Positions 43,970-52,994 of a stretch of DNA of 64,000 bases are shown piece by piece. The stretch is taken from positions 44,416 to 108,415 of the forward strand of contig CAZRBA010000071.1 in the NCBI GenBank assembly GCA_964598255.1. Reading direction: 5' to 3'. How positions within the stretch are numbered: the first letter of the stretch is position 1; each line of letters starts with the position of its first letter. The DNA is from Caldithrix sp964598255. GTDB taxonomy: Bacteria; Calditrichota; Calditrichia; Calditrichales; Calditrichaceae. The notes below the pieces were generated by a model that did no database searches, had not been told where the DNA came from, and worked only from the letters and a program-made list of their open reading frames with translations. A program made the translations under genes and the position numbers.

Positions 43970-46255
43970 GTGCTTAATAAAAAAAGCAATTTTAATTCGG
44001 GTAAAACATTGAAAGCATTATTTAATTTCGGGCAGGCCAGGCCTTTTTATTTTTTAGCCCTGTTGTTAATGGGGCTGGTTATTCGCACGCCCGTCATGGC
44101 CCGGGCCAATTTCGATACAGGAGAGTGTCCTAAAGTTGGCTTGGCCCTAAGCGGTGGCGGTGCAAAAGGGCTTGCCCATATTGGCGTTTTAAAGGTTTTA
44201 CACGAAGCCGGCGTAAAAATCGATTTTATTTCCGGAAACAGTATGGGCAGTATTGTCGGCGGTCTTTACGCCATCGGGTACGATGCCGCTTTTTTAGAAC
44301 GACTGGCTAAAAAAATCGACTGGCAAAATGTTCTTAGCGATCATGTTTCCAGACGCGGTTTTTCCCTTGAAGAAAAGGACGAGCAGGAAAAATACAATGC
44401 TGTGTTTCCCATTCAAAACGGTAGGCTGAAAATACCCGGAGGCCTTCTTTCGGGACAGAATCTTTCGCTTTTACTCTGCCGTTTAACCTGGCCCGCGCAC
44501 AATGTTAATGATTTTTCAAAGTTACCGATCCCTTTTGTTTGTGTGGCTACGGATTTAAGCAACGGCCAAGTAGTAGACCTCAAAAACGGTTTTCTACCCG
44601 ATGCGCTACGGGCAAGCATGGCCATCCCGACCGTGTTTACACCCGTAAAATGGAAGGATAAATTGTTGGTCGACGGCTTGTTGGCTCGGAATTTTCCGGT
44701 TCGTGAAGTAAAAGATCTCGGTGCTAATTTTATTATCGGTGTTGATGTGGGCGCCCCTTTGTATAAAACTAAAGATTTGAACAACATGCTGAATATCATC
44801 GATCAAACCTTTAGTTTTCGTAATGCGGAAGACGTAAAGCGGCAAAATAAATTATGCACCATTTTAATTAAACCCGATCTTAAAAACTATGCCCCGTTTG
44901 ATTTCCAAAATGTGGATTCCATTATTGCCATCGGTGAACGGGCTGCGCGTAAACACTGGGCAGAGTTTGTTAAACTGGCCCGTTGGCAAAAGCAATGTCA
45001 AAAAAAAGAACCGCGCTTTATTCCGCTGTTAAATATCGATTCCATTTATATTCAAAAAGTCAAAATTCAAGGATTAAAAAATACCAGCCGCAAGTTAGTG
45101 TTTTCACGCTTGGGCATTAATGCGCCCGTCTGGGTTACGCCCGATCAGGTAGATCATGCAATTAACCGTGTTTACGGCTCCGGTTTTTTTGAACGCGTAA
45201 CCTACCGTTTGCATTCCGATGCGCAAGGTACCACACTAATTGTGCGCGTTTTGGAACGGAATAAAAACTATTTTAAAATCGGGTTCCATTATAATTCCAA
45301 CGACCATTCGGCGTTGTTACTTAATATAACGCTTCGCAACCTTGTTTTTGAAGGATCCAGTTGGTATTTAAGCGCCCGTCTAAGTGAATTTCCCCGATTC
45401 GGAACTTCGCATTTTTTTCATATTAATCGGCGTCCGGGATTGGCCAGCGGATTTTCCGCTTTTTTTGAAAAATTTAACTTTACTCGGTTTTCTGCAGACA
45501 AAATTAAAGCGGAATACGAGTACAAGCGGATTCCGATCACCTTGCGTTTTGCTACGTTGTTTTCCAATGATTATGCGCTCGGAGTGTCCGTCGGACGGCG
45601 TTATTCGTACCTTACCTCTCTTATTTACAACCCGGAATCGGATAATTACAAAGATTCCTATTTGGCAGATCATGTGGCTGCTTTTTTTGTGGCCGATACT
45701 TACGATCGTCTTTATTTTACCCGTTCGGGCATCCGCTTTTTAGCAAGCGCCGACCACGTTTTCCATATTCAACGCATCCGCAGCCAACAACCCTACGGAC
45801 TTTTTCAACGTTACTTTATCTTTTTCCGTCAGTATTTACCGTTACCCAAATCGGAACATCTTACCTTGATTCGCGGTTTTTTAGTAGGTGCGGTGCAAGG
45901 CAAAAGGCCCGTTTTGCCGGATTATCTGTTTTTTTTGAGTAATGTGGGTAATCCAAAAGATTATGTTATCGGCTTTCCCGGGTATCATTTTATGGAACGG
46001 CAGGCGTTGGAAATTGCACGCGCCGAATTCGGATTTCAATATGAACCGTGGCCCGAACGTTTTGCCGTGTTTAAACTGCAAGCGGCCCGCATTCGGGAAT
46101 ATTGGGATAAGAATATTTGGGCAAGGCCGTTAATTTACGGTTTGCAAGTAACCGCCGGGGCGCGGTTACCCATTGGGCCCGTGTTTTTGACGGTTAGTTA
46201 TAATTCCGACAAAAAACAGGTATTAGGCTATTTTAATTTGGGATATCGGTTTTAA
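43970..46255 (+). CDS. Type Vd patatin-like phospholipase with POTRA and outer-membrane barrel
   Basis: About 750 residues. After a signal sequence (hydrophobic run ending VMARA) comes a patatin domain: oxyanion GGGAKG, nucleophile elbow GNSMG and catalytic dyad Asp in VDGLLARNF. A POTRA-like domain follows (IDSIYIQKVKIQGLKNTSRK). The last about 330 residues form a Bac_surface_Ag-type barrel ending in YFNLGYRF. This is the PlpD-type arrangement in which the lipase is carried to the surface by its own barrel. The GTG at 43970 is the longest start; a TTG at 44009 fits the signal peptide equally well. Confidence 0.85.
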   Translation: MLNKKSNFNSGKTLKALFNFGQARPFYFLALLLMGLVIRTPVMARANFDTGECPKVGLALSGGGAKGLAHIGVLKVLHEAGVKIDFISGNSMGSIVGGLYAIGYDAAFLERLAKKIDWQNVLSDHVSRRGFSLEEKDEQEKYNAVFPIQNGRLKIPGGLLSGQNLSLLLCRLTWPAHNVNDFSKLPIPFVCVATDLSNGQVVDLKNGFLPDALRASMAIPTVFTPVKWKDKLLVDGLLARNFPVREVKDLGANFIIGVDVGAPLYKTKDLNNMLNIIDQTFSFRNAEDVKRQNKLCTILIKPDLKNYAPFDFQNVDSIIAIGERAARKHWAEFVKLARWQKQCQKKEPRFIPLLNIDSIYIQKVKIQGLKNTSRKLVFSRLGINAPVWVTPDQVDHAINRVYGSGFFERVTYRLHSDAQGTTLIVRVLERNKNYFKIGFHYNSNDHSALLLNITLRNLVFEGSSWYLSARLSEFPRFGTSHFFHINRRPGLASGFSAFFEKFNFTRFSADKIKAEYEYKRIPITLRFATLFSNDYALGVSVGRRYSYLTSLIYNPESDNYKDSYLADHVAAFFVADTYDRLYFTRSGIRFLASADHVFHIQRIRSQQPYGLFQRYFIFFRQYLPLPKSEHLTLIRGFLVGAVQGKRPVLPDYLFFLSNVGNPKDYVIGFPGYHFMERQALEIARAEFGFQYEPWPERFAVFKLQAARIREYWDKNIWARPLIYGLQVTAGARLPIGPVFLTVSYNSDKKQVLGYFNLGYRF

Positions 46256-46285
46256 GGGCTAGCCGGGCTATTCGAAAAAAGGTGG

Positions 46286-47932
46286 GTGGCAAAGCGTATG
46301 AATAACGAAAAAAACGATAGCAAAAAAGCGCTGCAGCATTTTATCGATGCGCATGTAGCCCGAATAAAACCGTTGGAAATCGCGGCAAGACGCGCCTATT
46401 GGCAGGCTGCAGTGAGCGGTGATAGCAACATGTACCGCAAAGCGGCGGAATACGAGTTGAAAATCCGCGAAATTTATAGCAATCCGCGGGAATTTGAATA
46501 TGTAAAAAAAATACGAGAAAAGCAGTCGCCTGAAGATTACATTCTTAAACGGCAAACGGATATTCTTTATTTCCGCTATTTGCAAAACCAAATTCCCGCC
46601 AAATTACGTCAACAAATTGTAGAATCGGGTAATAAAATAGAAGAGCGATTCAGCACATTCCGACCCGAACTAAACGGGAAAAAAGTAACCGATAATCAAA
46701 TTTTGCAAATCTTAAAAGAAGAAAGAAATTTACGTTTGCGTCGCGAGGCCTGGCTGGCCGGCAAACAGGTCGGGCGTTTAGTAGCGGACGAGTTAATCCG
46801 ATTGGTTCGGTTACGGAATCAGGCAGCGCGTCACCTTGGTTTTGATAATTACCACCAAATGGCCCTGCGTACCGATGAGCAAGAGCCTGAAGAACTGGAT
46901 TATTTATTTGACCTACTCGAATCGCGTAGTAAAATGCCGTTTTTGCAAGCTAAAAACGAAATGGATTCCATTCTTGCACAACGCTACCAAGTAAATGTGA
47001 ACGAACTGAAACCCTGGCATTATGAAGATCCTTTTTTTCAGGAAACACCGCTTGTCTATTCCGTCAATTTGGATTCTTTTTATCAAAAGCAAAATGTGGA
47101 AGCTTTGGCCCGAGTTTTTTTCCAAAGCATAGGATTGCCGGTGGATGATATCCTGGCAAAAAGCGATTTGTACGAACGGCCCGGCAAAAATCCGCATGCC
47201 TTTTGCGAAGATATTGATAAAGAAGGAGACGTGCGCATTCTTTGTAATCTAAAAAACAACGAAACGTGGATGGAAACCATATTGCACGAATCGGGCCATG
47301 CGCTTTACGATAAACATATCAATCGAACTTTGCCTTATTTGCTAAGGGAACAAGCCCACATATTTACCACCGAAGGCATTGCTATGCTTTTTGGTCGCCT
47401 ATCTCGAAATCCTTTTTGGATGCAAACGATGCTGGGGTTGAGTGGGGAACAACGGCAAAAAATAGAGAGCGATCTATTTCGATATATGCGCTTAAAACAG
47501 TTGATTTTTGTGCGCTGGGTTCTGGTTATGTACCATTTTGAAAAGCAATTGTATCTGAATCCGGAGCAAAATTTGAATACGTTATGGTGGAAGTTAGTTC
47601 GTAAATATCAGTACCTCAATCCGCCGGAAGAACGTAATTATCCCCATTGGGCGGCAAAAATTCATTTTACCATTGCCCCCTGTTATTATCATAATTATTT
47701 GCTGGGTGAAATGTTTGCTTCTCAAGTGCATCGTTTTATTGTAAGGGAAATTTACAAGGGCGCGGATTGGCGCAAAGTTGTTTACATCGGTGAACAAAAA
47801 GTAGGGAACTATTTAAAGGAAAAAATTTTTAAAGTGGGTAAATTGTACCATTGGAAAGATATGATTAAACAGGCTACCGGCTATCCTTTAAAGCCGGATG
47901 ATTATGTGGATCAATTTTTTAGGGAAGAATAA
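46286..47932 (+). CDS. M2-family (ACE-like) zinc dipeptidyl peptidase
   Basis: About 548 residues, cytoplasmic by lack of signal peptide. HESGH gives zinc ligands (first His near residue 334), and LLREQAHIFTTEGIA aligns with the M2 motif LREGANPGFHEA, giving the third ligand Glu. The C-terminal NYPHWAAKIHFTIAPCYYHNYLLGEM matches the M2 substrate-pocket region. M2 enzymes release C-terminal dipeptides. A GTG at 46286 and an ATG at 46298 are both possible starts; the first has AAGG closer by. Confidence 0.85.
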   Translation: MAKRMNNEKNDSKKALQHFIDAHVARIKPLEIAARRAYWQAAVSGDSNMYRKAAEYELKIREIYSNPREFEYVKKIREKQSPEDYILKRQTDILYFRYLQNQIPAKLRQQIVESGNKIEERFSTFRPELNGKKVTDNQILQILKEERNLRLRREAWLAGKQVGRLVADELIRLVRLRNQAARHLGFDNYHQMALRTDEQEPEELDYLFDLLESRSKMPFLQAKNEMDSILAQRYQVNVNELKPWHYEDPFFQETPLVYSVNLDSFYQKQNVEALARVFFQSIGLPVDDILAKSDLYERPGKNPHAFCEDIDKEGDVRILCNLKNNETWMETILHESGHALYDKHINRTLPYLLREQAHIFTTEGIAMLFGRLSRNPFWMQTMLGLSGEQRQKIESDLFRYMRLKQLIFVRWVLVMYHFEKQLYLNPEQNLNTLWWKLVRKYQYLNPPEERNYPHWAAKIHFTIAPCYYHNYLLGEMFASQVHRFIVREIYKGADWRKVVYIGEQKVGNYLKEKIFKVGKLYHWKDMIKQATGYPLKPDDYVDQFFREE

Positions 47933-47977
47933 TACGGTTGGGTTGCCATGCATTTAATCAAAGGAGGAAGGCGCATC

Positions 47978-49675
47978 ATGAAACGTCTGATTGTTTTATC
48001 GGGATTGATTCTTATGGTTATTTTGAGCTCGTGTCAAACCGACAAAACGGCCGATTTGGTACTTTACAACGGCAAGGTGGTTACGTTAGATAGCAGCAAC
48101 ACCGTAGCACAGGCCATTGCCATTCAAGGCGACCGTATTTTGGCCGTAGGCCCGAGCAAAGCCATTAAGCAGCTTGCCAAACCCAATGCTAAGGTTATTG
48201 ATGTTCATGGTGCCTTGGTAATTCCGGGATTAATCGAAGGTCATGCGCATTTTTTAAGTTTAGGAAATGCCTTGCTAAATTTAGACTTATCCAAGGCGCA
48301 CACCTGGCAGGATATTGTCGATAGTGTAGCCAATCGGGTTAAACGGTCAAAGCCGGGCGAATGGATTATCGGCCGCGGTTGGCATCAGGAAAAATGGGAC
48401 AGGTTACCCGAACCTTTGGTGGAAGGATACCCGGTACATACCGAATTGAGTGCTGTTTCGCCCGAAAATCCGGTAATTTTAACCCACGCCAGCGGGCATG
48501 CCGTATTCGTAAATCAAAAAGCCATGCAATTGGCCGGAATTACGGCCAAAACCGCCGATCCCAAAGGCGGACGCATTGTTAAAGACAAAAATGGAAATCC
48601 TACCGGCGTTTTATTGGAAAATGCGGAAGATTTGGTTTGGAAGGTTTATTACAGAACCCATAAAAATAATGATGAGAAACGTTGGAGAGCCGCTCGCAAA
48701 GCCATGGCCGAATGCCTGCGCAATGGGATTACTTCGTTTCATGACGCGGGCGCATCTTTTGAGGACGTGGATTTTTTTAAAAAATTGGCTGATCAGGGTA
48801 AATTAAAAGTACGTTTGTACGTGATGTTGCTGGAACCCATTGGCCATCTAAAAGAAAAAATGGATCAATACCGAATGATCGGCTACGGAAACAATTTTTT
48901 GACCGTCCGGGCCATAAAACGGTATATGGACGGTGCCTTGGGTTCGCGCGGGGCTTGGTTACTAAAACCTTATTCCGACATGCCCAATTCCGCTGGCATG
49001 AATGTGATTCCGTTGGATTCGCTTTTGCAAACCGCAGAGCTGGCTATAGATCATGGGTTTCAATTGTGTACCCATGCCATTGGCGATCGGGCAAACAGAG
49101 AAGTACTGAATATTTACCAAACCGTTTTTAAAGAACATCCGGACAAAAAAGATTTGCGCTGGCGTATTGAACATGCCCAGCTTATTGCCCCTGCCGATTT
49201 GCCGCGTTTTGCGCAATTGGGTGTTATTGCTTCCATGCAGGGCATTCATTGTACCTCTGATGGCCCATGGGTACCGGCGCGTATCGGGAATAAACGCGCA
49301 AAAGAAGAAGGTTATTTATGGCAGTCGCTTTGGCTTAGCGGAGCGGTGGTAACCATGGGTACGGATGCTCCGATAGAGGCCATTGATCCTATGGCTAATT
49401 TTTACGCGTTAATTACCCGACGAATGAAAAACGGACAATATTTTTATCCTGAACAATGTTTAACACCCGATCAAGCTTTGCAAGCCTATACGAAAAATAA
49501 TGCGTATGCCGCATTTGAGGAAAAAATCAAAGGTACTCTGGAACCCGGAAAACTGGCCGATATTACGGTTTTAGATCACGATATTTTAACAGTCATTCCG
49601 GATCAGATTCCTAAAACCAAAGTGCTTTACACCATTGTGGGCGGTAAAATTTTGTACACGTCCGTGCGCAAATAG
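47978..49675 (+). CDS. Amidohydrolase family 3 (YtcJ-like) lipoprotein
   Basis: 565 residues. The lipobox is VILSSC. The rest is a metal-dependent TIM barrel: IEGHAHFLSLG (metal His pair), THAIGDRANREVLNIY, RIEHAQLI and GTDAPIEAIDP (catalytic Asp), ending with the urease-like small domain (GTLEPGKLADITVLD). Substrates of the YtcJ group are mostly unknown N-acyl or cyclic amides. AAGGAGGAAGG precedes ATG 47978, which decides the start. It follows the M2 peptidase by 45 bases, so both may serve peptide or amide catabolism. Confidence 0.9.
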   Translation: MKRLIVLSGLILMVILSSCQTDKTADLVLYNGKVVTLDSSNTVAQAIAIQGDRILAVGPSKAIKQLAKPNAKVIDVHGALVIPGLIEGHAHFLSLGNALLNLDLSKAHTWQDIVDSVANRVKRSKPGEWIIGRGWHQEKWDRLPEPLVEGYPVHTELSAVSPENPVILTHASGHAVFVNQKAMQLAGITAKTADPKGGRIVKDKNGNPTGVLLENAEDLVWKVYYRTHKNNDEKRWRAARKAMAECLRNGITSFHDAGASFEDVDFFKKLADQGKLKVRLYVMLLEPIGHLKEKMDQYRMIGYGNNFLTVRAIKRYMDGALGSRGAWLLKPYSDMPNSAGMNVIPLDSLLQTAELAIDHGFQLCTHAIGDRANREVLNIYQTVFKEHPDKKDLRWRIEHAQLIAPADLPRFAQLGVIASMQGIHCTSDGPWVPARIGNKRAKEEGYLWQSLWLSGAVVTMGTDAPIEAIDPMANFYALITRRMKNGQYFYPEQCLTPDQALQAYTKNNAYAAFEEKIKGTLEPGKLADITVLDHDILTVIPDQIPKTKVLYTIVGGKILYTSVRK

Positions 49676-49689
49676 GCAATCGGAAACAG

Positions 49690-49720
49690 GCCAATCCGGT
49701 AAGGTTCGGGTTGGCTTTGT
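49690..49720 (+). terminator. Probable intrinsic terminator after the amidohydrolase gene
   Basis: GCCAATCCG at 49690-49698 pairs with CGGGTTGGC at 49707-49715 (one wobble), followed by a short T-rich stretch. Confidence 0.6.
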
Positions 49721-49863
49721 TACGTTTAAAGCGCTCCCTTTGTCTCGCGTCGGGCGGTTAAAAAAATTCCGAAAAAACAAGTGGAACGGTTGTATTTTAT
49801 TCGGATTTACTGTAATATTACTCAGGTTGCTTTAATCATGCGTTTTAATTTTGAGGAGGTACT

Positions 49864-51096
49864 ATGCGTTTGAAACGGCTACCCTTAACGGCTATTTTAC
49901 TCGTTGTCTTATTTTTATTATTTTCTTGTTCAACCGACTCTCCGTTGTCTTCAAACAATCAGCCGCCTACACCCAAAATCCAAAAATCGGTAAAAATCGA
50001 TGGCAGCCAAACCTATACTGGTACCTTGGAAACAGGCGCTTTGTACAAAATTTGGATGCCCGATAGGTGGAACGGAGAATTGGTCGTTTTTGCTCACGGT
50101 TACGTGAGCCCTACAGAACCTGTGGCCATTCCGGAAGACCAGTTGACCTTGTCCGACGGAACGTATATTCCCGATATGGTTACCGATATGGGCTATGCGT
50201 TTGCCACAACCAGTTATCGGGAAAACGGGTTGGCCGTTCAGGAAGGTATTGTCGACCTTGAGAAATTGGTTGGGCAATTTAAATCCATGTTTACGAATCC
50301 TACTTACACGTATCTGGTTGGCGGGTCCGAGGGGGGGCTAATTACCATTAAATCCGTGGAAATGAAGCACCTTTATTCCGGCGGTTTGGCTCTTTGCGGC
50401 CCGATAGGAGATTTTACCAAACAGGTGGATTACGTAGGCGATTTTCGGGTGCTTTTCGATTATTTCTTTCCGAATATTCTTCCAGGCGAACCCATGCACA
50501 TTCCGCAAGAATTGATGGACGACTGGGAAACCGTTTATGTCCCCAAAATTTTACAGGCTTTGCAAACGTATCCCGACCGTGTGCGGGAACTTATTATTTG
50601 TGCCAAAGCAGCCGTTGATCCGAATGATCCGGAGACTTTTGCTCAAACCATTTTAGGTGTTTTGTGGTACAATGTTTTTGCCACCAACGATTTGGTGGCC
50701 CGGGTGGGAGGTAATCCGTATGACAATACGGATAAAACGTACCATGGTTCTGCCGATGATGCATATTTAAATAAAAATGTGCGGCGTATAAAAGCCGATC
50801 CGGAAGCAGTACGGAAATTGCGCGAAATGTACGATACCACGGGCAAACTTAATGTGCCGGTAATTACCATGCATACCGTCGCCGATCCCATTGTGCCTGC
50901 CTGGCATGAACGTCTGTATCGGGAAAAAGCGTTTAGTCAGTCCCCCAGAGGTTATTATAATAATCTTTTTGTCCTGCGTTACGGCCACTGTAATTTTACC
51001 AGTGACGAAGTGTTGGACGCTTTTACCAAACTGGTGATAAAAGTGAAAGCCACAAAAACGGTTTCCATTCCTGCGCCATTAGCTAGGGCAAGGTAA
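49864..51096 (+). CDS. Alpha/beta-hydrolase lipoprotein
   Basis: 410 residues. The N-terminal lipobox is LLFSC. The alpha/beta-hydrolase elbow is GGSEGG, the acid is probably Asp in HTVADPIVP and the base His in YGHCNF near the C-terminus. FAHGY supplies the oxyanion loop. The substrate is unknown; an esterase or peptidase role in the outer envelope is possible. GAGGAGG precedes the ATG. Confidence 0.82.
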   Translation: MRLKRLPLTAILLVVLFLLFSCSTDSPLSSNNQPPTPKIQKSVKIDGSQTYTGTLETGALYKIWMPDRWNGELVVFAHGYVSPTEPVAIPEDQLTLSDGTYIPDMVTDMGYAFATTSYRENGLAVQEGIVDLEKLVGQFKSMFTNPTYTYLVGGSEGGLITIKSVEMKHLYSGGLALCGPIGDFTKQVDYVGDFRVLFDYFFPNILPGEPMHIPQELMDDWETVYVPKILQALQTYPDRVRELIICAKAAVDPNDPETFAQTILGVLWYNVFATNDLVARVGGNPYDNTDKTYHGSADDAYLNKNVRRIKADPEAVRKLREMYDTTGKLNVPVITMHTVADPIVPAWHERLYREKAFSQSPRGYYNNLFVLRYGHCNFTSDEVLDAFTKLVIKVKATKTVSIPAPLARAR

Positions 51097-51237
51097 AAAC
51101 GGATATCAATGCAAAAAGATAACCTTTGACAACCCGAGCTTGGCGAAGTTAGCTTATCCGAATAATCCGGAGAAAAAAGTTTATTAAAAAGGTGCGTTTG
51201 GGGCGGCACAATTAACGCGTATTGTGTGGAAATTTTT

Positions 51238-52980
51238 ATGTTTTCGTTTTATTTAAACGCTCGCCCGTTTTTCGAGCGATTTCGGTTCTTCTATTTTTTA
51301 ATTATTTTAATCGTTGCCTCTTTAAATGTTCGGGCGCAAACCGTTACGGTCTCTACGAGCGATACGGTTTCTGCCTCCGTTACCGCTGATTTTTATGGCA
51401 TTCAATATCATGCGAATACCTTTACCGATGCGCAGGCGTTAAATCGGCTTGCCCTTTTGCATCTCGTTCCGGTTCGCATTTGGGCCAAATTGAATGATTT
51501 TCATCCTCAACCAAACGTTTGGCAGTGGGCCGATTTGGATCAAAAGGTGGATGAGGTAATTGCCGCGGGTTATCAACCGATGGTTTGTTTGTATCAAAGC
51601 GAACAGTGGTTTACAGGGAGTGCGGATAATCCCTGGTGGAACGACTCGACAGCGATATCCGAATGGCAAAACGCCGCCTATCAACTGGCCTTGCGTTACC
51701 ACGATCGGGTGCATCGGTACATTATTTTTGATGAAATCAATATGATGCATCCGGAAGACGGTTATTACATTAGTTTTGCCCGGTCGGCACAATTGTATTG
51801 CCAAGCAGCCAAAGAGATCAAACGAGCGGATCCTGCTTTGCTTTGTGGGGGGCCGTCAAGCTTTGGCGGGTGGGAAAACGGTTATTGGGCAAAATATGTG
51901 TTAAACCAGCCGGACGGCAATGAGTTATTGGATTTTATTTCCGCTAATCTTTTTCTTTCGTGGAATGCGGACGATCCGGATAGCCTGATTATGAATCGTA
52001 CGATCTGGTACGAAGAGGCGGCGCAAAAAATTGAAAGCATGGTCGGAACGCAAACTTCTGCCCGACTTGTATTGGATGCGTACAATGTGAGCGCTTTGTG
52101 GCAGAAGAATGGTCAATTATGGACCGATCCCAGAAATACAAATTTTTTCGCCAGCATTTACCAGGTTGCTGCCCTACTACATGCCCTAAAAGGTGGCTTT
52201 TCGGTTACCCTGCATTGGGAAACGATCGGAGGGTACGGAGTTTTGGATTGGTACCCGCAATTCAATCCCTTGCCGCCTTATTATGCCTGGCGTTTTTTAA
52301 TTGAAGTGATCGGTTTAAGTCAGGGAAGTAAACTCATACAATGCCATACCGATGAAACGCCTAAAAGCGGAATACAGCACCATGGGGGCATGCAGGTTAA
52401 TGCTTACGAGGTACAACCGTTTGCTTTGCAACCTAACGATACTACGGTGAACGTAGTGCTCATCCGTAAATATCGAGGTGCGGAGCGACTTGTTAAAGTT
52501 ATTCCGCCGGAACATTTGCCTTTCTACCGGCTTTTTCGTTTGGATAGCACACACGTACAAACCTGTTTTACTCCATTTGCGCGCGGGCGTGCCGATAGTT
52601 TGTTACTTGTACGTTGTCCTCAACGTAGCGTAACGGTAATACAATTTTCCGCTCGTCAAGTAGTTGGGCTGGGCTTCCAAAAGGCCCGGTTTCAAATTCC
52701 GTCAAATTTAACCGTTACGCGAGCGTTTCCGAATCCTTTTAATGCCTCCGTACGAATTGAATTTAAGCTCGGTCGCGCCGAGTATGTTACGGGCGAATTG
52801 TTTGATGCTGCCGGACAAAAAATTACAACCTTATTTCGAAAAAAACTGAGCAAAGGCGGACATTATTTTATTTGGAAAGGTAAAAACGCACAGGGCTGTG
52901 CCGTTGCAAGCGGTGTTTATTATGTATGCCTATATACTGGTAATACTATGGCCGCGCGTAAAATAATTTATTTAAAATGA
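51238..52980 (+). CDS. Secreted TIM-barrel glycoside hydrolase-like protein with Por/T9SS-type sorting tail
   Basis: 580 residues. A signal peptide (FFYFLIILIVASLNVRA) leads into a clan-A-like TIM barrel. VPVRIWAKLNDFHP and FDEINMMHPEDG suggest a GH39-like fold; the Glu of DEIN would be the acid/base and Glu in LHWETIGG the possible nucleophile. The final 85 residues form a beta sandwich beginning AFPNPFNASVRIEF and ending SGVYYVCLYTG then KIIYLK, the type A sorting-domain pattern. The exact GH family is uncertain. An in-frame GTG at 51226 is the alternative start. Confidence 0.8.
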   Translation: MFSFYLNARPFFERFRFFYFLIILIVASLNVRAQTVTVSTSDTVSASVTADFYGIQYHANTFTDAQALNRLALLHLVPVRIWAKLNDFHPQPNVWQWADLDQKVDEVIAAGYQPMVCLYQSEQWFTGSADNPWWNDSTAISEWQNAAYQLALRYHDRVHRYIIFDEINMMHPEDGYYISFARSAQLYCQAAKEIKRADPALLCGGPSSFGGWENGYWAKYVLNQPDGNELLDFISANLFLSWNADDPDSLIMNRTIWYEEAAQKIESMVGTQTSARLVLDAYNVSALWQKNGQLWTDPRNTNFFASIYQVAALLHALKGGFSVTLHWETIGGYGVLDWYPQFNPLPPYYAWRFLIEVIGLSQGSKLIQCHTDETPKSGIQHHGGMQVNAYEVQPFALQPNDTTVNVVLIRKYRGAERLVKVIPPEHLPFYRLFRLDSTHVQTCFTPFARGRADSLLLVRCPQRSVTVIQFSARQVVGLGFQKARFQIPSNLTVTRAFPNPFNASVRIEFKLGRAEYVTGELFDAAGQKITTLFRKKLSKGGHYFIWKGKNAQGCAVASGVYYVCLYTGNTMAARKIIYLK

Positions 52981-52994
52981 AACGCAGCGAAAAA

